64,000 nucleotides of DNA from Oegoconia quadripuncta (taxonomy: Eukaryota > Arthropoda > Insecta > Lepidoptera > Autostichidae), in NCBI GenBank assembly GCA_949316235.1, contig OX438748.1:33784836-33848835 (forward strand). Direction: 5' to 3'. The translations under genes were made by a program, and so were the position numbers. Below the pieces are notes generated by a model. It saw only the letters and a program-made list of their open reading frames with translations, was not told the origin of the DNA and did not search any database. Shown here piece after piece: positions 10,916 through 22,697 of this stretch (its first letter is position 1; each line of letters begins with the position of its first letter).

Positions 10916-11031
10916 TATTCCACATATCCATTAAAATCCGTATCGTATCCATTAAAATATCAATGTCAATTTAAATCTACTAGAAATAACAATAGTATAT
11001 CCAAGCTACTACAGGTGCGGAAAGCAAAATC

Positions 11032-11230
11032 ATCTGTGTGCGAAGTGCGAGTTTTGTCTCGTTTTCAACTTTACCATCGCGTTCGCGTTTACGCAAAAAG
11101 TATCTATGAAAAAAATCGTTTTGCAAACTATCCGCTAGAGGCGCTACACATTTCTTCATACAAATCGTCACATAAACTTGAACGCGGTAGTAAAGTTAAG
11201 TCGATACAAAACTCACACTCCGCCTTCTGT
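11032..11230. mobile_element. Small MITE (about 200 bp), copy 1
   Basis: Paired with 49131-49330. The ends are imperfect inverted repeats (GTGCGAGTTTTGT against ACAAAACTCACAC, then AACTTTACCATCGCGTT against GAACGCGGTAGTAAAGTT). An open frame across it is a by-product. Confidence 0.65.
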
Positions 11231-11625
11231 AGTTAAAGTAGTTATTTTATTGTATACGTATAATTAGATATCTCTACAGGGTTACCAATTTGAAATATTC
11301 ACAAAACAATAACCTATTCTATTATTACGTTATTTTCTGCGGGGAAATTTCTTGTCACAACGACAAGTAATTTTCTACGGGTGCTGGGAGAGAAGTTCTA
11401 AAGAAATCCTATTAGTCTGTTGGTAGCACGAAATTGGTAAAACAAATGATATGATATACCGAAGTTCTGATTATATTACTCTTCAGCAACAATCGTAGAT
11501 TAGATAGCTGGTGGTATAGAATGGAATGGTGGTGGATAGTGGTGGGTAGTGATAAGACAGCCTAATTGTGTTCTATTGTTATCATCAAAAATTATTGAAA
11601 ATTATTTTGCGCAATAAAGAGTATT

Positions 11626-11734
11626 TGTATTGTATTGTATTGTGTTGTGTTGTGTTGCGTTGCGTTGCGTTGCGTTGCTTTGCGTTGCTTTGCGTTGCGT
11701 TGCATTGCATTGCATTGTATTGTATTGTATTGTA
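11626..11734. repeat. Pentanucleotide microsatellite with graded units
   Basis: About 22 units of five bases. The unit changes stepwise from GTATT to GTGTT to GCGTT, with some GCTTT, then to GCATT and back to GTATT. Long open frames on both strands follow from the composition. Confidence 0.9.
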
Positions 11735-12005
11735 GATATATTTGGCTCTGGAGAGCGTTGTAGTTGCTCCAAACGTTCTCATGCTGAGTGGACACCTTTT
11801 TGGATTTTGATATCTATATTGTTATTTTTCTATAATATGCAATCTGAATCCAAATATTTCTGTTATAGACAACAGTCTTCGTCTCAATTAGAATTGATGA
11901 TATAATTGACATGACAAGATCCAGGACGGAAGCGTCTCAAAAAAATTATTTCAAAATAGTTGTTTCTTTGTTTTAGGAAAGTGTGTTTATTTTAAACACT
12001 TTATT

Positions 12006-12414
12006 ATATTGGGTCTTTACCTATGAAATTGGAGGTTTTTTTCTTCGTTAATCATATGTACCAATTCCTGCGATTTTCAAAGCTATATCCAAATTTGTTT
12101 TTTATTTGGAAAATGGAATATTATTTCAAGGTTTCACCTGAAATATTTTTTAATTTCTGGGCTAAACCACATAATAAAAAAAATTTGAACAGAGCTCTTT
12201 TCATGTGCTTCCCATTTTTTTTTTATAAAGCGGTTACTTTTAAAAATTAACGCTGCCTATACTTAACTTAATGTTATCCGATAATACACACAAAGTTTAG
12301 CTAAATTTGGATTTGCCGTTCCCAAAAAAAAATCAAAAATGTTTGTATGGAGAAAACAGTCTTAATGAAATTCTTCATACAACACGCCAATTGCATAAGT
12401 AAGGACCTAATATA
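12006..12414. mobile_element. Element Y (non-autonomous DNA element), complete copy
   Basis: The left end GTCTTTACCTATGAAATTGG is the inverse of the right end CCAATTGCATAAGTAAGGAC, giving imperfect terminal inverted repeats of about 25-40 bp. The interior is AT-rich and non-coding. Related copies are at 28675-29713 (split) and 63610-64000. Confidence 0.72.
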
Positions 12415-12419
12415 TCTTT

Positions 12420-12575
12420 TTTTAATCTGTCTACCCACGAGGTGAACCGACGACCCGAGGAAGGTTAGAAGTCGCTGAATACAGGCCTGTTCTATAATCG
12501 GTCGCTATGGAAATCTATGGTAGATTGTTTAGCAATGGACGTCCTCTGATTGATATAATGATGATATTTTCATTA
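12420..12575 (+). mobile_element. RTE-like LINE tail
   Basis: GTGAACCGACGACCCGAGGA followed by AATGGACGTCCTCTGATTGA matches the common ORF2 terminus and stop region of RTE-type elements. Heavily decayed. Confidence 0.55.
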
Positions 12576-13018
12576 TCTACACGGCTGGAGATACAAATAA
12601 ACCTTTGTCTATCTATCTTATCTATATGATAATGATGTGGTTAGTTTTTGAAGCATCAATTAAGTACCCCAAGTTGACGAATAACGTCCCTTCTGGAACT
12701 TTGTGGGATATACTCGTAACTTTCCTTTCGACTGAGCAAGCACCATTAGGAAGGTCTGTAAACCCAATTTCCCTAACAAATGAGCGAAACCTTCGCTAAT
12801 TGAGGGCGATGAGTAGTGAATGCCGCAGTCTATTGCCTGTAGTAGGAGGTATAACTTGACATCGACAAACGGTGGTGCGATGAATGCTTGTACGACAAAA
12901 GTGTACAGCGACTTACCATAGTGCGAATGTTCGCTTGTGCGACACACTGAAGCGCGACATCACGCTAGTACGACAAACGAATGTTCGACAAAATGATGTA
13001 AACAAACAGTACGTCGCA

Positions 13019-13290
13019 GGAGACGACCTGTTTGGTTTAGTGATTAGCAACTCTGACCACTATACCAAAAGGTTGTGGGTTCGAATCCCGCTAGGGGCAT
13101 TATGTTTGTGTGATGAATACGGACATGTGTACCCCAATTATGGATGTTTTCATTTATAATTAGTATTTATTTACAAAAAAATGTATTTATTTTCAACCAT
13201 CTGGTATCCACAACACAAGCCTATAGTTGCTTAGTGTGGAACTAGATGGCGTTGTGTGTATGTCTAGGGATATTTATTATTATTATTTAT
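13019..13290 (+). mobile_element. SINE-B, full length
   Basis: Head GACGACCTGTTTGGTTTAGT, B box GGTTCGAATCCC, body to GGGATATTTATTATTATTAT. It ends in an ATT microsatellite. Confidence 0.88.
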
Positions 13291-13374
13291 TAGTATAGTA
13301 CAATTTATTCTGTTTCATGAGATAGCCAAACTTATTTATCGGGACAAAAAATATTATATGTCTTATCCTTATCC

Positions 13375-13500
13375 CATATTCAGGGTATTTTCTACCTATA
13401 TACCAAATTTCGTCCATAACCGTTCAGCTGTTTCGCCGTGATTGAGCGACAAACAACCAAACAAACATCCAAACTTTCGCATTTATAATATTAGTTAGAT
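13375..13500 (+). repeat. Dispersed repeat ending TTTCGCATTTATAATATTAG
   Basis: Related sequence occurs at 21436-21555 in reverse and at 46905-46995, where it flanks a MITE. It contains GTTTCGCCGTGATTGAG. Probably the end of a DNA element. Confidence 0.55.
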
Positions 13501-13830
13501 TTCGGGGAGTGTGCGTTGGAATTACATAATCTTATTCCACCGTCACCCTTCCATCTTCGGACCACTAGGCGTGGGGAGGGATTCCACCCGTATATAGTTA
13601 ATATACCGAACATTCGCACTAAGAAGTTCGATTCTTCATCCATCATCCGAACAGCCAAGGCATGGAACTCCCTTCCGGCGTCAGTCTTTCCTGAATTCTA
13701 CAACCTTGGGATCTTCAAGAGCAGAGTGAATAGGCATTTACTGAGATCGCGTGCTTCATCTCCGACCACATCGTCACTTTCCATCAGGTGAGATTGTGGT
13801 CAAACGCGAATCCAGTCAATCATAAAAAAA
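13500..13830 (+). pseudogene. Jockey-like LINE ORF2 C-terminus
   Basis: A 91-codon frame with FSSIIRTAKAWNSLPASVFP-like order: DSSSIIRTAKAWNSLPASV, then YNLGIFKSRVNRHLL. The R-xxWNSLP...FKxxV pattern marks the very end of Jockey/CR1-superfamily ORF2. It is 5'-truncated and ends in an A-rich tail. Confidence 0.82.
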
Positions 13831-14502
13831 ATAAATGATCATAGCTGTTTAATACCCGGTGAAAAACGACGACGAATGTATTCGACGGCGTTGTGTGTGT
13901 GTGTGTGTCCAGTCATTGAGTGCGGCTTTTTTTTATATTAAGGACTAAAAGGGGATGGGTTCTTGTAGCTATGTTTAAAGAAAATCGGTTAAACCGTTTC
14001 GAACATATTTAGCTTTTAAATTTGGTGTCAATTTGCAAATGTGTGTTAACTTTTTGAACTCAGTAATATAAATAAATGGGACAGAAAATACAAATTCCAC
14101 TCATTTTCTCTACTTATAATTAAGAAATAATTGAAAAACTTTTCCATGCAGAACAAAGAAAGCGTACCACTTTAGAAAAAACCCTGTATTCGTGGCGAAT
14201 CTAAACAGCTTAAATAAATAAAGGCAAGCAAAAACGAACAACTCAAAGGCCACTTGACCCAAAAAAGCTCTTTGAAAACAAGAAGCAAGAGAAAAGCTAT
14301 TTAAAATTGCAAGCAAATAAACAGCAAGTTTACACTTGGTCAAAGTTAGCGTTGTTATACAAAGCGACATTCATTGAAATAGTAATACGACAGGATAAAT
14401 GAGGAAATGTCAAAATTTTAAGAAGAAGATAAAATACCGAATCTACCTGCTTCATCATCAGACCTTCGAAAATTTAATCACGGAAGCAACTCCATAATTA
14501 TT

Positions 14503-14587
14503 TTCTTTTAATGTACGACGGGTTCGTACTTGACCTCAATCACACCTGATGTTAAGTTAAGATCAGGTCGAAGATGGAAGCGTACTC
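14503..14587 (-). mobile_element. SINE-A, 3' tail fragment
   Basis: Tail only, from the poly(A) side through GGTCGAAGATGGAAGCGTAC. Confidence 0.8.
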
Positions 14588-14797
14588 CAATAGTTTCTAC
14601 TCCGTTCCTACTTCCTGGTTATCTGCTGGTCTGATGACATAGGGTATGAGAACTGTTTTCAACTTCAACGTTTAGAACCCAAAATAATCATAACTACAAT
14701 GTTGGGTGCAAACCGTTCGAAAATTGTAAAACCTGAATATCTTGAAACTGCAGAACCGGTGCATGACCCGTAGTCTCTCTATGAAGACATAAGATTA

Positions 14798-15092
14798 AAG
14801 ATGCACAACGGATTAGTACTTGACCTCAATCACACCTGAGGTTAAGTGAAGATGAGGCTGAAGCATCCTGAAACGGAAACTTCATCGCATTTGGGGGACT
14901 GGCTAAGCTATTAACATTGCTGTTTGGCGGCAGACTTAGATACGATGGTGATAGCTAGCTAGGTGAACATTTAAAATGTCCTACCACCAACCAAACCGAG
15001 TACTAATCATGTACCCCGCTGGCGATCGAATCCGCGACCTCCGATTCGTAAACCTTATGTTATGTTGTTTACATTAAGCCACGGAGGCGGTT
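14798..15092 (-). mobile_element. SINE-A, diverged near full length
   Basis: Head and tail are present with several short deletions and a duplicated TATGTT near the head. The B box is GGATTCGATC-like and mutated. It appears to be an older copy. Confidence 0.85.
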
Positions 15093-15394
15093 AAATCCTG
15101 CTGTTACATTCGCCTTTTATGCGAGAGAAAAAGGATGCAAAGCTTCTTTCTCGTATCATTGTTGAGAGAGGCATGTTAGTTCGGTTGATGTGGCTAAGAA
15201 CCTTTCCTCTAGTTTAATTTTAAAAATTAAAAAACCACATTCCAATCAGACCACGCATTTTGAGAAGCATCGCTCGTTACCAAACCCAAAGTACTGCATA
15301 CTAATATCTCTGTAAAACTTCAGTGGACTTGCTCTTGCTTGCCCCTCTTGCCCCATGAACTGTGCAGTGTGATTTCAATTGTGCAATGACGTCA

Positions 15395-15770
15395 CGAAAT
15401 TTCAATCCAATCTGTTCAGAGGTCGCTCTCTCTTCAATTTAAGAGCTATGCTCTTGTCGGTGGAGTCCTTTCCACACTTCTCTACATTCCGCCTTTTCTT
15501 TGACTTCCTGATTTTACTTTTTCATTTACTTGTACCATGAAGGTTTTTCCAGGTCTTCCTCTTCCCCTCCACTTTTCCTTCAATGATGTTTTTGATAAAG
15601 TTGTCGTGTTATCAAATCACCCAACATCTCTCCCCCTTTCAGGGATCTTCAAAAACACTCTCTTCTCATTAAATAAATAAATAATTTTTTTCGAACCTAT
15701 TCATTGCTCTTTCTTTCCATCCATCTTATTATCTTCAATCTTCGCCAACACCATATTTCAAATGCTTTGA
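15395..15770 (-). pseudogene. RTE-like LINE C-terminus, same family as 5690-6312
   Basis: The minus strand reads FKAFEIWCWRRLK, then VKEKAECREVWKGLHRQEHS and a stop, with an AT-rich interruption near 15665. Frames are broken. Confidence 0.75.
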
Positions 15771-16570
15771 ACTGTGGTGTTCAGAGGTATACTTGTGAAA
15801 ATAATACTTAATGTGTAACAATTCACAAAGACTTTATTTAGCAGAATTAAACCATTTTCTCATCATAATTAATGGAAATTGCATTGCATTAAACATTCCA
15901 CAAAATACGTCTTTCTTTAGACAGTAAGAGGTAAGAGAAATGTCTTAAAAATTTAAAACAAGCCAACCAGACCGAATCCTTTCAGACTTCAACAAAAAAA
16001 AAATAGGAATTGAAACCTCGTGACACAATGGCGGATGCGACCTGACATCATCAGGGAATGGGGACGCGAAATAATAAGGCTTGTGTATGGTATCTGTGAT
16101 ATGCGGTAGCGGATTCAATAAGAGAAATACAAAAGAATTATTTTAAGGATTTTGGATGCAGAAGTCCACAGCGGCTTGCGGTAAGAAAAGTACACCTATA
16201 TTATGCCGGATGAGTTTTGATACCATAAGGAAAAAATTAGGTAAGTGAAATAGAAGTTATTGGCATAGGTTTAATTTTGTTTTTCAAGACTACATCGACG
16301 CACGTGCCGACCGGAGATTGTTATGTAACTGGCTGTATTCGTAGGGTTCCCATTATGGGAAATTTATTTGCAACTTATATTTTCTCCAGGTTTTTTATAT
16401 TTATTTAATATACAACAAAATCTTGAGATGAGATATTTACAACAAAGTTATGTGTGTGCCGTAGTAATATAAAAGGGTTGTAGCTCAGTGGGTGACGTTA
16501 TCCAATAACAGGGTAAAATACTGGTGTTCTGCTAAAAAGAGATTGGCCACGGAACTACTACAACAGACAA

Positions 16571-16836
16571 TAACCATCTCCGTGGCTCATAACCGGCTCC
16601 GTGGCTCATAACCGCCTCCGTGGCTCATAATGGCTTCCGTGGCTTGTAACCGCCTCCGTGGCTCATAACCGCCTCCGTGGCTTAAAATCGCCTCCGTGGC
16701 TCATAACCGCCTCCGTGATTCATAACCGCCTCCGTGGCTCATAACCGCCTCCGTGGCTCATAACCGCCTCCGTGGCTCATAACCGCCTCCATGGCTTATA
16801 ACCGCCTCCGTGGCTCATAACCGTCTCCGTGGTTTA
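16571..16836 (+). repeat. 19-bp tandem array of the SINE-A head, 14 units
   Basis: Fourteen contiguous units with consensus TAACCGCCTCCGTGGCTCA start every 19 bases from 16571. The last, from 16818, is the actual head of the SINE-A body that follows. The unit is the first 19 bases of SINE-A, including most of its A-box-like core TGGCTCA. Six or so units carry one to three substitutions. Confidence 0.95.
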
Positions 16837-17148
16837 ATGTAAACAACATAGGGTTTACGAATCGAAGGTCGCGGTTGCTATCCCCAGCGGGGTACATGTT
16901 TAATACTCGGTTTGGTTGGTGGTAGGGCATTTTAAATGCCCGCCTGGCTAGCTACCACCATCTTATCAAAATCTGCCGCCAAACAGCGAAGTTCATAGTA
17001 TTGTTGTGTACCCGTTGTCAGAGATAAGATAGCAAGTTCCCCAAATATTTGGGTTTCCGGGTCAGTACGCTTCCACCTTCGGCCTCATCTTCACTTAACA
17101 TCAGGCGTGATTGAGGTCAAGGGCTAACACGTTATGCATAAAAAAAAG
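16837..17148 (+). mobile_element. SINE-A body and tail attached to the 19-bp array
   Basis: Continues from the last array unit through GTAAACAACATAGGGTTTAC, body and tail to a poly(A) stretch. The B box is damaged (GGTTGCTATCCC in place of GGTTCGATCCC). Confidence 0.9.
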
Positions 17149-18016
17149 ACAAGGTGTTATTGGGCTTATTGTGTGGCTTATTTAGTGTAAATAAGTGCTC
17201 TAACTAAAAAATAAATAAACACGTGTTACTGCATTTTTCATAATCCTGTATAAAAGCACTAAATCTTTTCAATGCATACTAAACCCACCGAGTCCAAACT
17301 CCCAAGCCCAAACACGCTAATGTGGTATGAATTCTATTCGTTACACATAGTGACGACGTCTTACGTTTTTAAAACTAACAAAAATATAACCCTCTTTCAT
17401 TTCCGCTGTCGCCTGTGACGTCAACTACGCCGTACCGTTCGTAGCGGGTGCGCCTTTGTCTAGGCACTGGTATGCTCCCGTTTTTAAAATTAAAACTATG
17501 TGGCCTGGAATGTTAAGCTTGTTCGCTCTGCCCTGTCTATTATATGGTCCGATTCCTTTAAATACTACTGTGTCAGTTGCAGAAACTATAGTTATTTTTA
17601 TCCAAAACGAGTTAGCTCTTGACCTATGAGCTATGAAACTTCAAACTTAAAGCATTCAAATTTAAAGCTAGTGGAAATAATAATAGGGTTTAATGCATTT
17701 ATCTGTCAGTCAGTATGGAGAAGGTACTACCGCTTCGGAAAGGGAAATCATATGTGGTAAAAGAGCAGCTCAAGAAACCCACAGAGACAGAGAAACATTT
17801 ATTTATTTATTTTATTACGATACATTATCATAACAGTAGAAAACAATGCAATAATGTACGAACCAACTAAATAGTATAATAGTTATAAAACAATAAAATT
17901 ATAATTTAGGCATACTAATCATTAGCTACTTATATAACATACAACATATAGTGCGACTTTTGTGAATTCACTCAGAGGACATGAGAATAAGTCTATTTTT
18001 TTATATTTTTCCTTTA

Positions 18017-18253
18017 GTTTTTTATGCACCCGTTCATACTTGACCTCAATCACACCTGATGTTAAGTGAAGATGAGGTCGAGATTGGAAGTGTACTGACC
18101 CGGAAACCCCAACACATTTGGGGGACTGGCTATCTTATCTCTGACAACCGGAACACAACAATGCTATTAACATTGCTGCTTGGCGGCAGATTTAGAAAAG
18201 ATGGTGGTAGCTAGCCAGGCGGACATTTAAAATGCCCTACCACCAACCAAACC
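18017..18253 (-). mobile_element. SINE-A lacking the head
   Basis: Tail and body are intact to CTACCACCAACCAAACC, where the element stops before the B box. Confidence 0.87.
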
Positions 18254-19071
18254 CTACCAGAATCAAGTCTATCCTCTCAGCTACCTCGTTTAAAATTTGA
18301 ATCGCTCGCATCAAGGAAGTCTTCCTCAACATGATCTTGTTGCAGGACTGTTGAAAGAAAGAAAGAATCCCACAAGACAAACAATCAGGTACAAGTATTA
18401 CACAGTCGAGACACATACAAAAACACACACACACATGCCCACCTCAATGAATCAAATGTATTGGAAAAATTGTAATCTCTGCTTGTATCTGTTAAGAGCG
18501 TTTATTCGGTTCAGTGCCGCCCTAATTGGATGAAATAAGATTTGTTTTACACACAGAATAACTCAAAATAAAAGCCTAAAAGCTAATAATAAACAATAAA
18601 CTTCAAGATTGTTGGGCCAGCACCCTATAGGTTTTAATGATCTGTCAGCGGTACCTACTTGTAGTATAAAAATCATTGTGACCGGCCACGCGCAGTGTAT
18701 GGTTAAAAAGATCTTTACACGTCATACAAACATATTTCACCTTTAGATGATAAACATAATTTGTTACGTACGAATACCTACCTTTACTTATTGTACAAAA
18801 TACAATATGGGGATAACATTGTTGTCTGTAACACAGTTTTTAACTACCCCAGACAACAAAGCTTCAACAAGTTGTGTAATTTATTTCGGTTCAATAAAAT
18901 ATTGTTTATTGTTTTTACTCATACTCATTTATTTTTTCCATTCCATGTCCATTACAATACAATAAATTAATTTTAAAGGTATACCTAATTAAATGTAAAG
19001 GCGAAAGTACATTAATTATTAACTAATATGTGGGATACAAATAGAAGGATTATAAAATAATTTAGAGTAAT

Positions 19072-19692
19072 GTAGCTGCTTGAAAGAGGCATTATCAGTC
19101 TACATAATAAGTAGCTGCTGTAAGTGGGCATTGTCAATTTCCTTAAGGCTAATAGCTGTTGTAAATAGGCATTGTCAATTTCCTTAAGGCTAATAGCTGC
19201 TGTAAATGGGCATTGTCAATTTCCTTAAGGCTAATAGCTGCTGTAAATGGGCATTTAATAGCTGTTGTAAATGGGCATTGTCAATTTCCTTAAGGCTAAT
19301 AGCTGCTGTAAATGGGCATTGTCAATTTCCTTAAGGCTAATAGCTGCTGTAAATGGGCATTTAATAGCTGTTGTAAATGGGCATTGTCAATTTCCTTAAG
19401 GCTAATAGCTGCTGTAAATGGGCATTGTCAATTTCCTTAAGGCTAATAGCTGCTGTAAATGGGCGTTGTCAATTTCCTTAAGGCTAATAGCTGCTGTAAA
19501 TGGGCATTGTCAATTTCCTTAAGGCTAATAGCTGCTGTAAATGGGCGTTGTCAATTTCCTTAAGGCTAATAGCTGCTGTAAATGGGCATTGTCAATTTCC
19601 TTAAGGCTAATAGCTGCTGTAAATGGGCATTGTCAATTTCCTTAAGGCTAATAGCTGCTGTAAATGGGCGTTGTCAATTTTCTTAAAGCTAT
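19072..19692. repeat. 41/24-bp tandem array, 15 units
   Basis: From 19112, thirteen 41-bp units (TAGCTGCTGTAAATGGGCAT then TGTCAATTTCCTTAAGGCTAA) and two 24-bp units that lack the second half. The order 41-41-24 occurs twice in succession (19153-19364). Later units alternate GGGCATTG and GGGCGTTG. A diverged half unit lies at 19072-19111. Confidence 0.95.
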
Positions 19693-19735
19693 AATAGATG
19701 CTATGTGGCGACATTGTCTTATATTTAAAAGTGAC

Positions 19736-19804
19736 CCTAGTCCATTCGAATCCGGGACCTTTCGGTACAGCAGTCAGAGTTTCTAACCGCACCGAACAGG
19801 TCGT
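19736..19804 (-). mobile_element. SINE-B head fragment
   Basis: ATTCGAATCCGGGACCTTTC and GTTTCTAACC...CAGGTCG are the B box and head in reverse. The body is replaced by the 41-bp array side. Confidence 0.7.
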
Positions 19805-20192
19805 TAATTGAGTCGTAAATTGAACCGAATTATATTTTAATCAAACTAGAGATTACACAGAAACTATAACTGTAGTTTTTATTATAATTAACATAAAGTC
19901 CTTTTTACTGGCTTACTGGAATGTTTTGATAAAAAAATGAATAGAAAAACCTGGGGAATTTCCTTTCAGAAAATCAGCGGACTTTATTGAATTTCTCGCG
20001 GCTGAAGTTGATGGAAAAAATAGAGAAGTACGTAACCAGGGCAGCATGCAATATGCATATAACTTGGGCGTACTTTCTTGCCTTTAAAATAAACTAGACG
20101 GATAAAATTTTCCGGTATTAATATTCAATCGATTCATGAATAGCTCTTGCGTAATGGATAGAGTAAGGGAGCCGTCCATTCGTTTTAAAGTC

Positions 20193-20590
20193 AAATTCAA
20201 AAAGTTAAGTCAGAAGTAATAAAAATAACATTTTAAAATGTCATAAATATACAATTATTGCTCATTCACAAGGCAGACTTCCCAGAGAAGAACGAACAAG
20301 AAACTCAGGGGCTTCTCTTTTTAAATTTATAATTCGATAAAGAAAATAACATGGATATCGCCGAGCGGTTCATGTCTTGTTCTTATCATTTATGTAGATA
20401 GTCAGAAATTTTATAATAGCCTTTGGCACATAGTTTCCGTTTAATAGTGGTTTTAAATTTATTTAAAGGCAAATTTTAAATGTCTACCGGAACCTTATTA
20501 AGTATAAAATCGTATAAATTGTCCCTTGAATGACAATTAATGACTTTATGTAACCGACTGATATGAACATCAAATTTTTCCAAAACAATT
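20193..20590 (-). mobile_element. CR1/Jockey-like LINE 3' end
   Basis: Reverse copy of the ORF2 end and 3' UTR, with CCCAGAGAAGAACGAACAAG near the tail and ATCGCCGAGCGGTTCATGTC. The coding part is mutated. Confidence 0.78.
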
Positions 20591-20769
20591 GCAAGTTGCG
20601 AGCATAATACTAATAAATTGCAATTGAATATACTATGCTCAATGAACTATTAAGGGTGTTTACAGACGAATGACACTTGGTTGACCGACGACAACGTCGT
20701 GGAATGACGAACGGCATCACGTCGTGCCGACGAAAATCAACGTCTGTTCCCGATTAGTGGGAAGTTTAA

Positions 20770-21047
20770 CATAGATAGATAAAGCCTTTATTTGTTTCCA
20801 CAGTAACACATACATATAGCTTATACATATTCTTCTTCTTCGTGTTAATGTGTCCAATCATACTTGATCCGCCCGGAACTCAGTCACAACTACGGCGTTG
20901 TCTGCAGTCACGTAAAGGTCCTCCAAGCCACACGTGGAGGGGCACAGAGGGCAGGAGAGCAAGTGCGCCATGTTTCGAGATGGGGTTCCACAATCGCAGT
21001 GCGTTCGTGACTGGTCAATGAAACCCCATTTCGCCAGGCTTATAATA
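20770..21047 (-). pseudogene. LINE ORF2 C-terminus with Cys-rich end
   Basis: The minus strand reads LAKWGFIDQSRTHCDCG, then MAHLLSCPLCPSTC, EDLYVTADNAVVV and a stop, followed by a 3' UTR with a GATAAAGCCTTTATTTG motif. The CDCG...LxCPxC pattern marks the end of an ORF2 also seen at 51458-51572 and 62015-62290. Confidence 0.82.
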
Positions 21048-21089
21048 TTGTAACACTAACGCATGTGTGCATGTGCTGCAGCATTACAA

Positions 21090-21185
21090 ATGGGTCATAG
21101 CTCAGTGTATTAGGTTGCTCACTGGGCAAAACATTGATTTTCAGCTATCCCTTAGGAGCAGAGCAACGTGGAAGTTGAACACTTC
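21090..21185 (+). repeat. Family D repeat
   Basis: GGGTCATAGCTCAGTGTATT and ATTGATTTTCAGCTATCCC. Same family as 6650-6740. Confidence 0.45.
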
Positions 21186-21202
21186 TAATCCAACTAATAT
21201 TC

Positions 21203-21435
21203 AAAATAAATGAATAATAAATATCCTTGGACATGCACACAATGCCATCTAGTTCCACTTTAAGCAACTATAGGCTTGTGTTGTAAATAAATACTAATTA
21301 TAAAATGAAAACATCCATAACTCGGATACACTGTCCGTATTCATCAAACATATGCCCCTAGCGGAATTCGAACTCTCGACCTTTTCGTATAAATAGTGGT
21401 CAGACTTTCTAACCACTACACCAAACATGTTGTCA
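21203..21435 (-). mobile_element. SINE-B with small internal deletion
   Basis: Runs from the ATATCCTTGGACATGCACAC end to the head. The GGATACCAGATGG segment is missing and the B box is GAGTTCGAATTCC. Confidence 0.85.
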
Positions 21436-21908
21436 AAATATTATAAATGCAAAAGTTTGTTCTTGCTCAATTACGGCGAAACGAATGAACGGATTTGTAT
21501 GAAATTTGATATACTAGGTAGAACATACCCTGTATTCAAACATAGGATATGTTTTATGCCGAAAATGTGAATATCTCCAATGGGATATACAAATTAAACA
21601 TATCCGCAATAAAGTTATGACACGCATGCGAAGATGCGGACGACAAGCTAGTAGATCATAAATTAAAGATTATCTACTTGGGTGTCGAAAAGAACGACTA
21701 AGGTACTTCACATCCAAAGGCATCTATGGAGTTGTACGTTTTGGCGGGAATAGGTTCACGCCCTCTCACATTTCACTGGTGCCAAAGTGAGCAAAAACGT
21801 CAGGCGTCCAGTACGCTGGCAGAAATCCACCAAACCGCATTGAAACGGCTTGGTGGATTGGCCCATACTCTTTCCTAGTGAGAGAAGACTTAATTTGTGA
21901 TAAAGCAA

Positions 21909-22337
21909 ATATTCTTACAGAGCGGTTGTCAACTCTTTAAATAAGCCCAGGACATTACTTACTTACTTATTTTTTCTTTATTAATAATGATTTGGTTGGT
22001 GGTAGGGCATTTTAAAATGTCCGCCTGGCTAGCTACCACCATCTTATCTAAATCTGCCGCCAAGCAGCAATGTTAATAGCATTGTTGTGTCCCGGTTGTC
22101 AGAGATAAGATAGCCAGTCCCCCAAATGTGTTGGGGTTTCCGGGTCAGTACGCTTCCACCTTCGACCTCATCTTCACTTAACATCAGGTGTGATTGAGGT
22201 CAAGTACGAACCCGTCGTGCATAAAAAAAAAAAAAAAAAAAATGATGAATAAAGGAACTATTCTTACAGAGCGGTTGTCAACTCTTTAAATAAGGCTAGG
22301 ACATACCTACTTACTTATTTGTTTTTACCAATAATGT
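21909..22337 (+). mobile_element. SINE-A (21991-22242) flanked by an 80-bp direct repeat
   Basis: The SINE lacks its head, starts at TTTGGTTGGTGGTAGGGCAT and ends in about 20 A residues. ATTCTTACAGAGCGGTTGTC occurs at 21911 and again at 22259, with the similarity running on for about 80 bases on each side. Confidence 0.85.
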
Positions 22338-22697
22338 GTGGTAAACACAATTTCTTCATATTTAATGTGTTTAACTCTTTGTTAATAAATATTATCCTCT
22401 TGTACATAATTTTCATTATTAGTAGGGTCGTGTAAGGCTGTTGATGATTATGAAATGAAAGTATTCTTTAATTATATAAAGATTTTTGTTATCCAAAAAG
22501 ATCTTGCGATATGAAAATAATCTATGCACCAATCAACCACGGCTTTAAAGACGTTAATTCAAAGTGGCTCAAACGATGGAGCTGACAGATGGTGCCTCTT
22601 ATTTCTATTCAATTATATCTTATTCTATTTATCTTATATTATCTTAAATCTTATTCTACCTAGATTAGCCACGCCTAAGCATAAAAAAAATTGTTAG

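Noticed and set aside
12023..12250. Recurrent peptide beginning MKLEFFFF at three sites
   Set aside because: It translates the non-coding left part of element Y; the composition is AT-driven and the reading frame is not conserved at the ends.
12660..12947. 95-codon minus-strand frame ending in KLRVYPTKFQKGRYSSTWGT
   Set aside because: It looks faintly like a retroelement end, but I could not match it to a family with confidence.
19112..19692. CRISPR-like array
   Set aside because: Units are contiguous with no variable spacers, and the genome is eukaryotic; it is a minisatellite.
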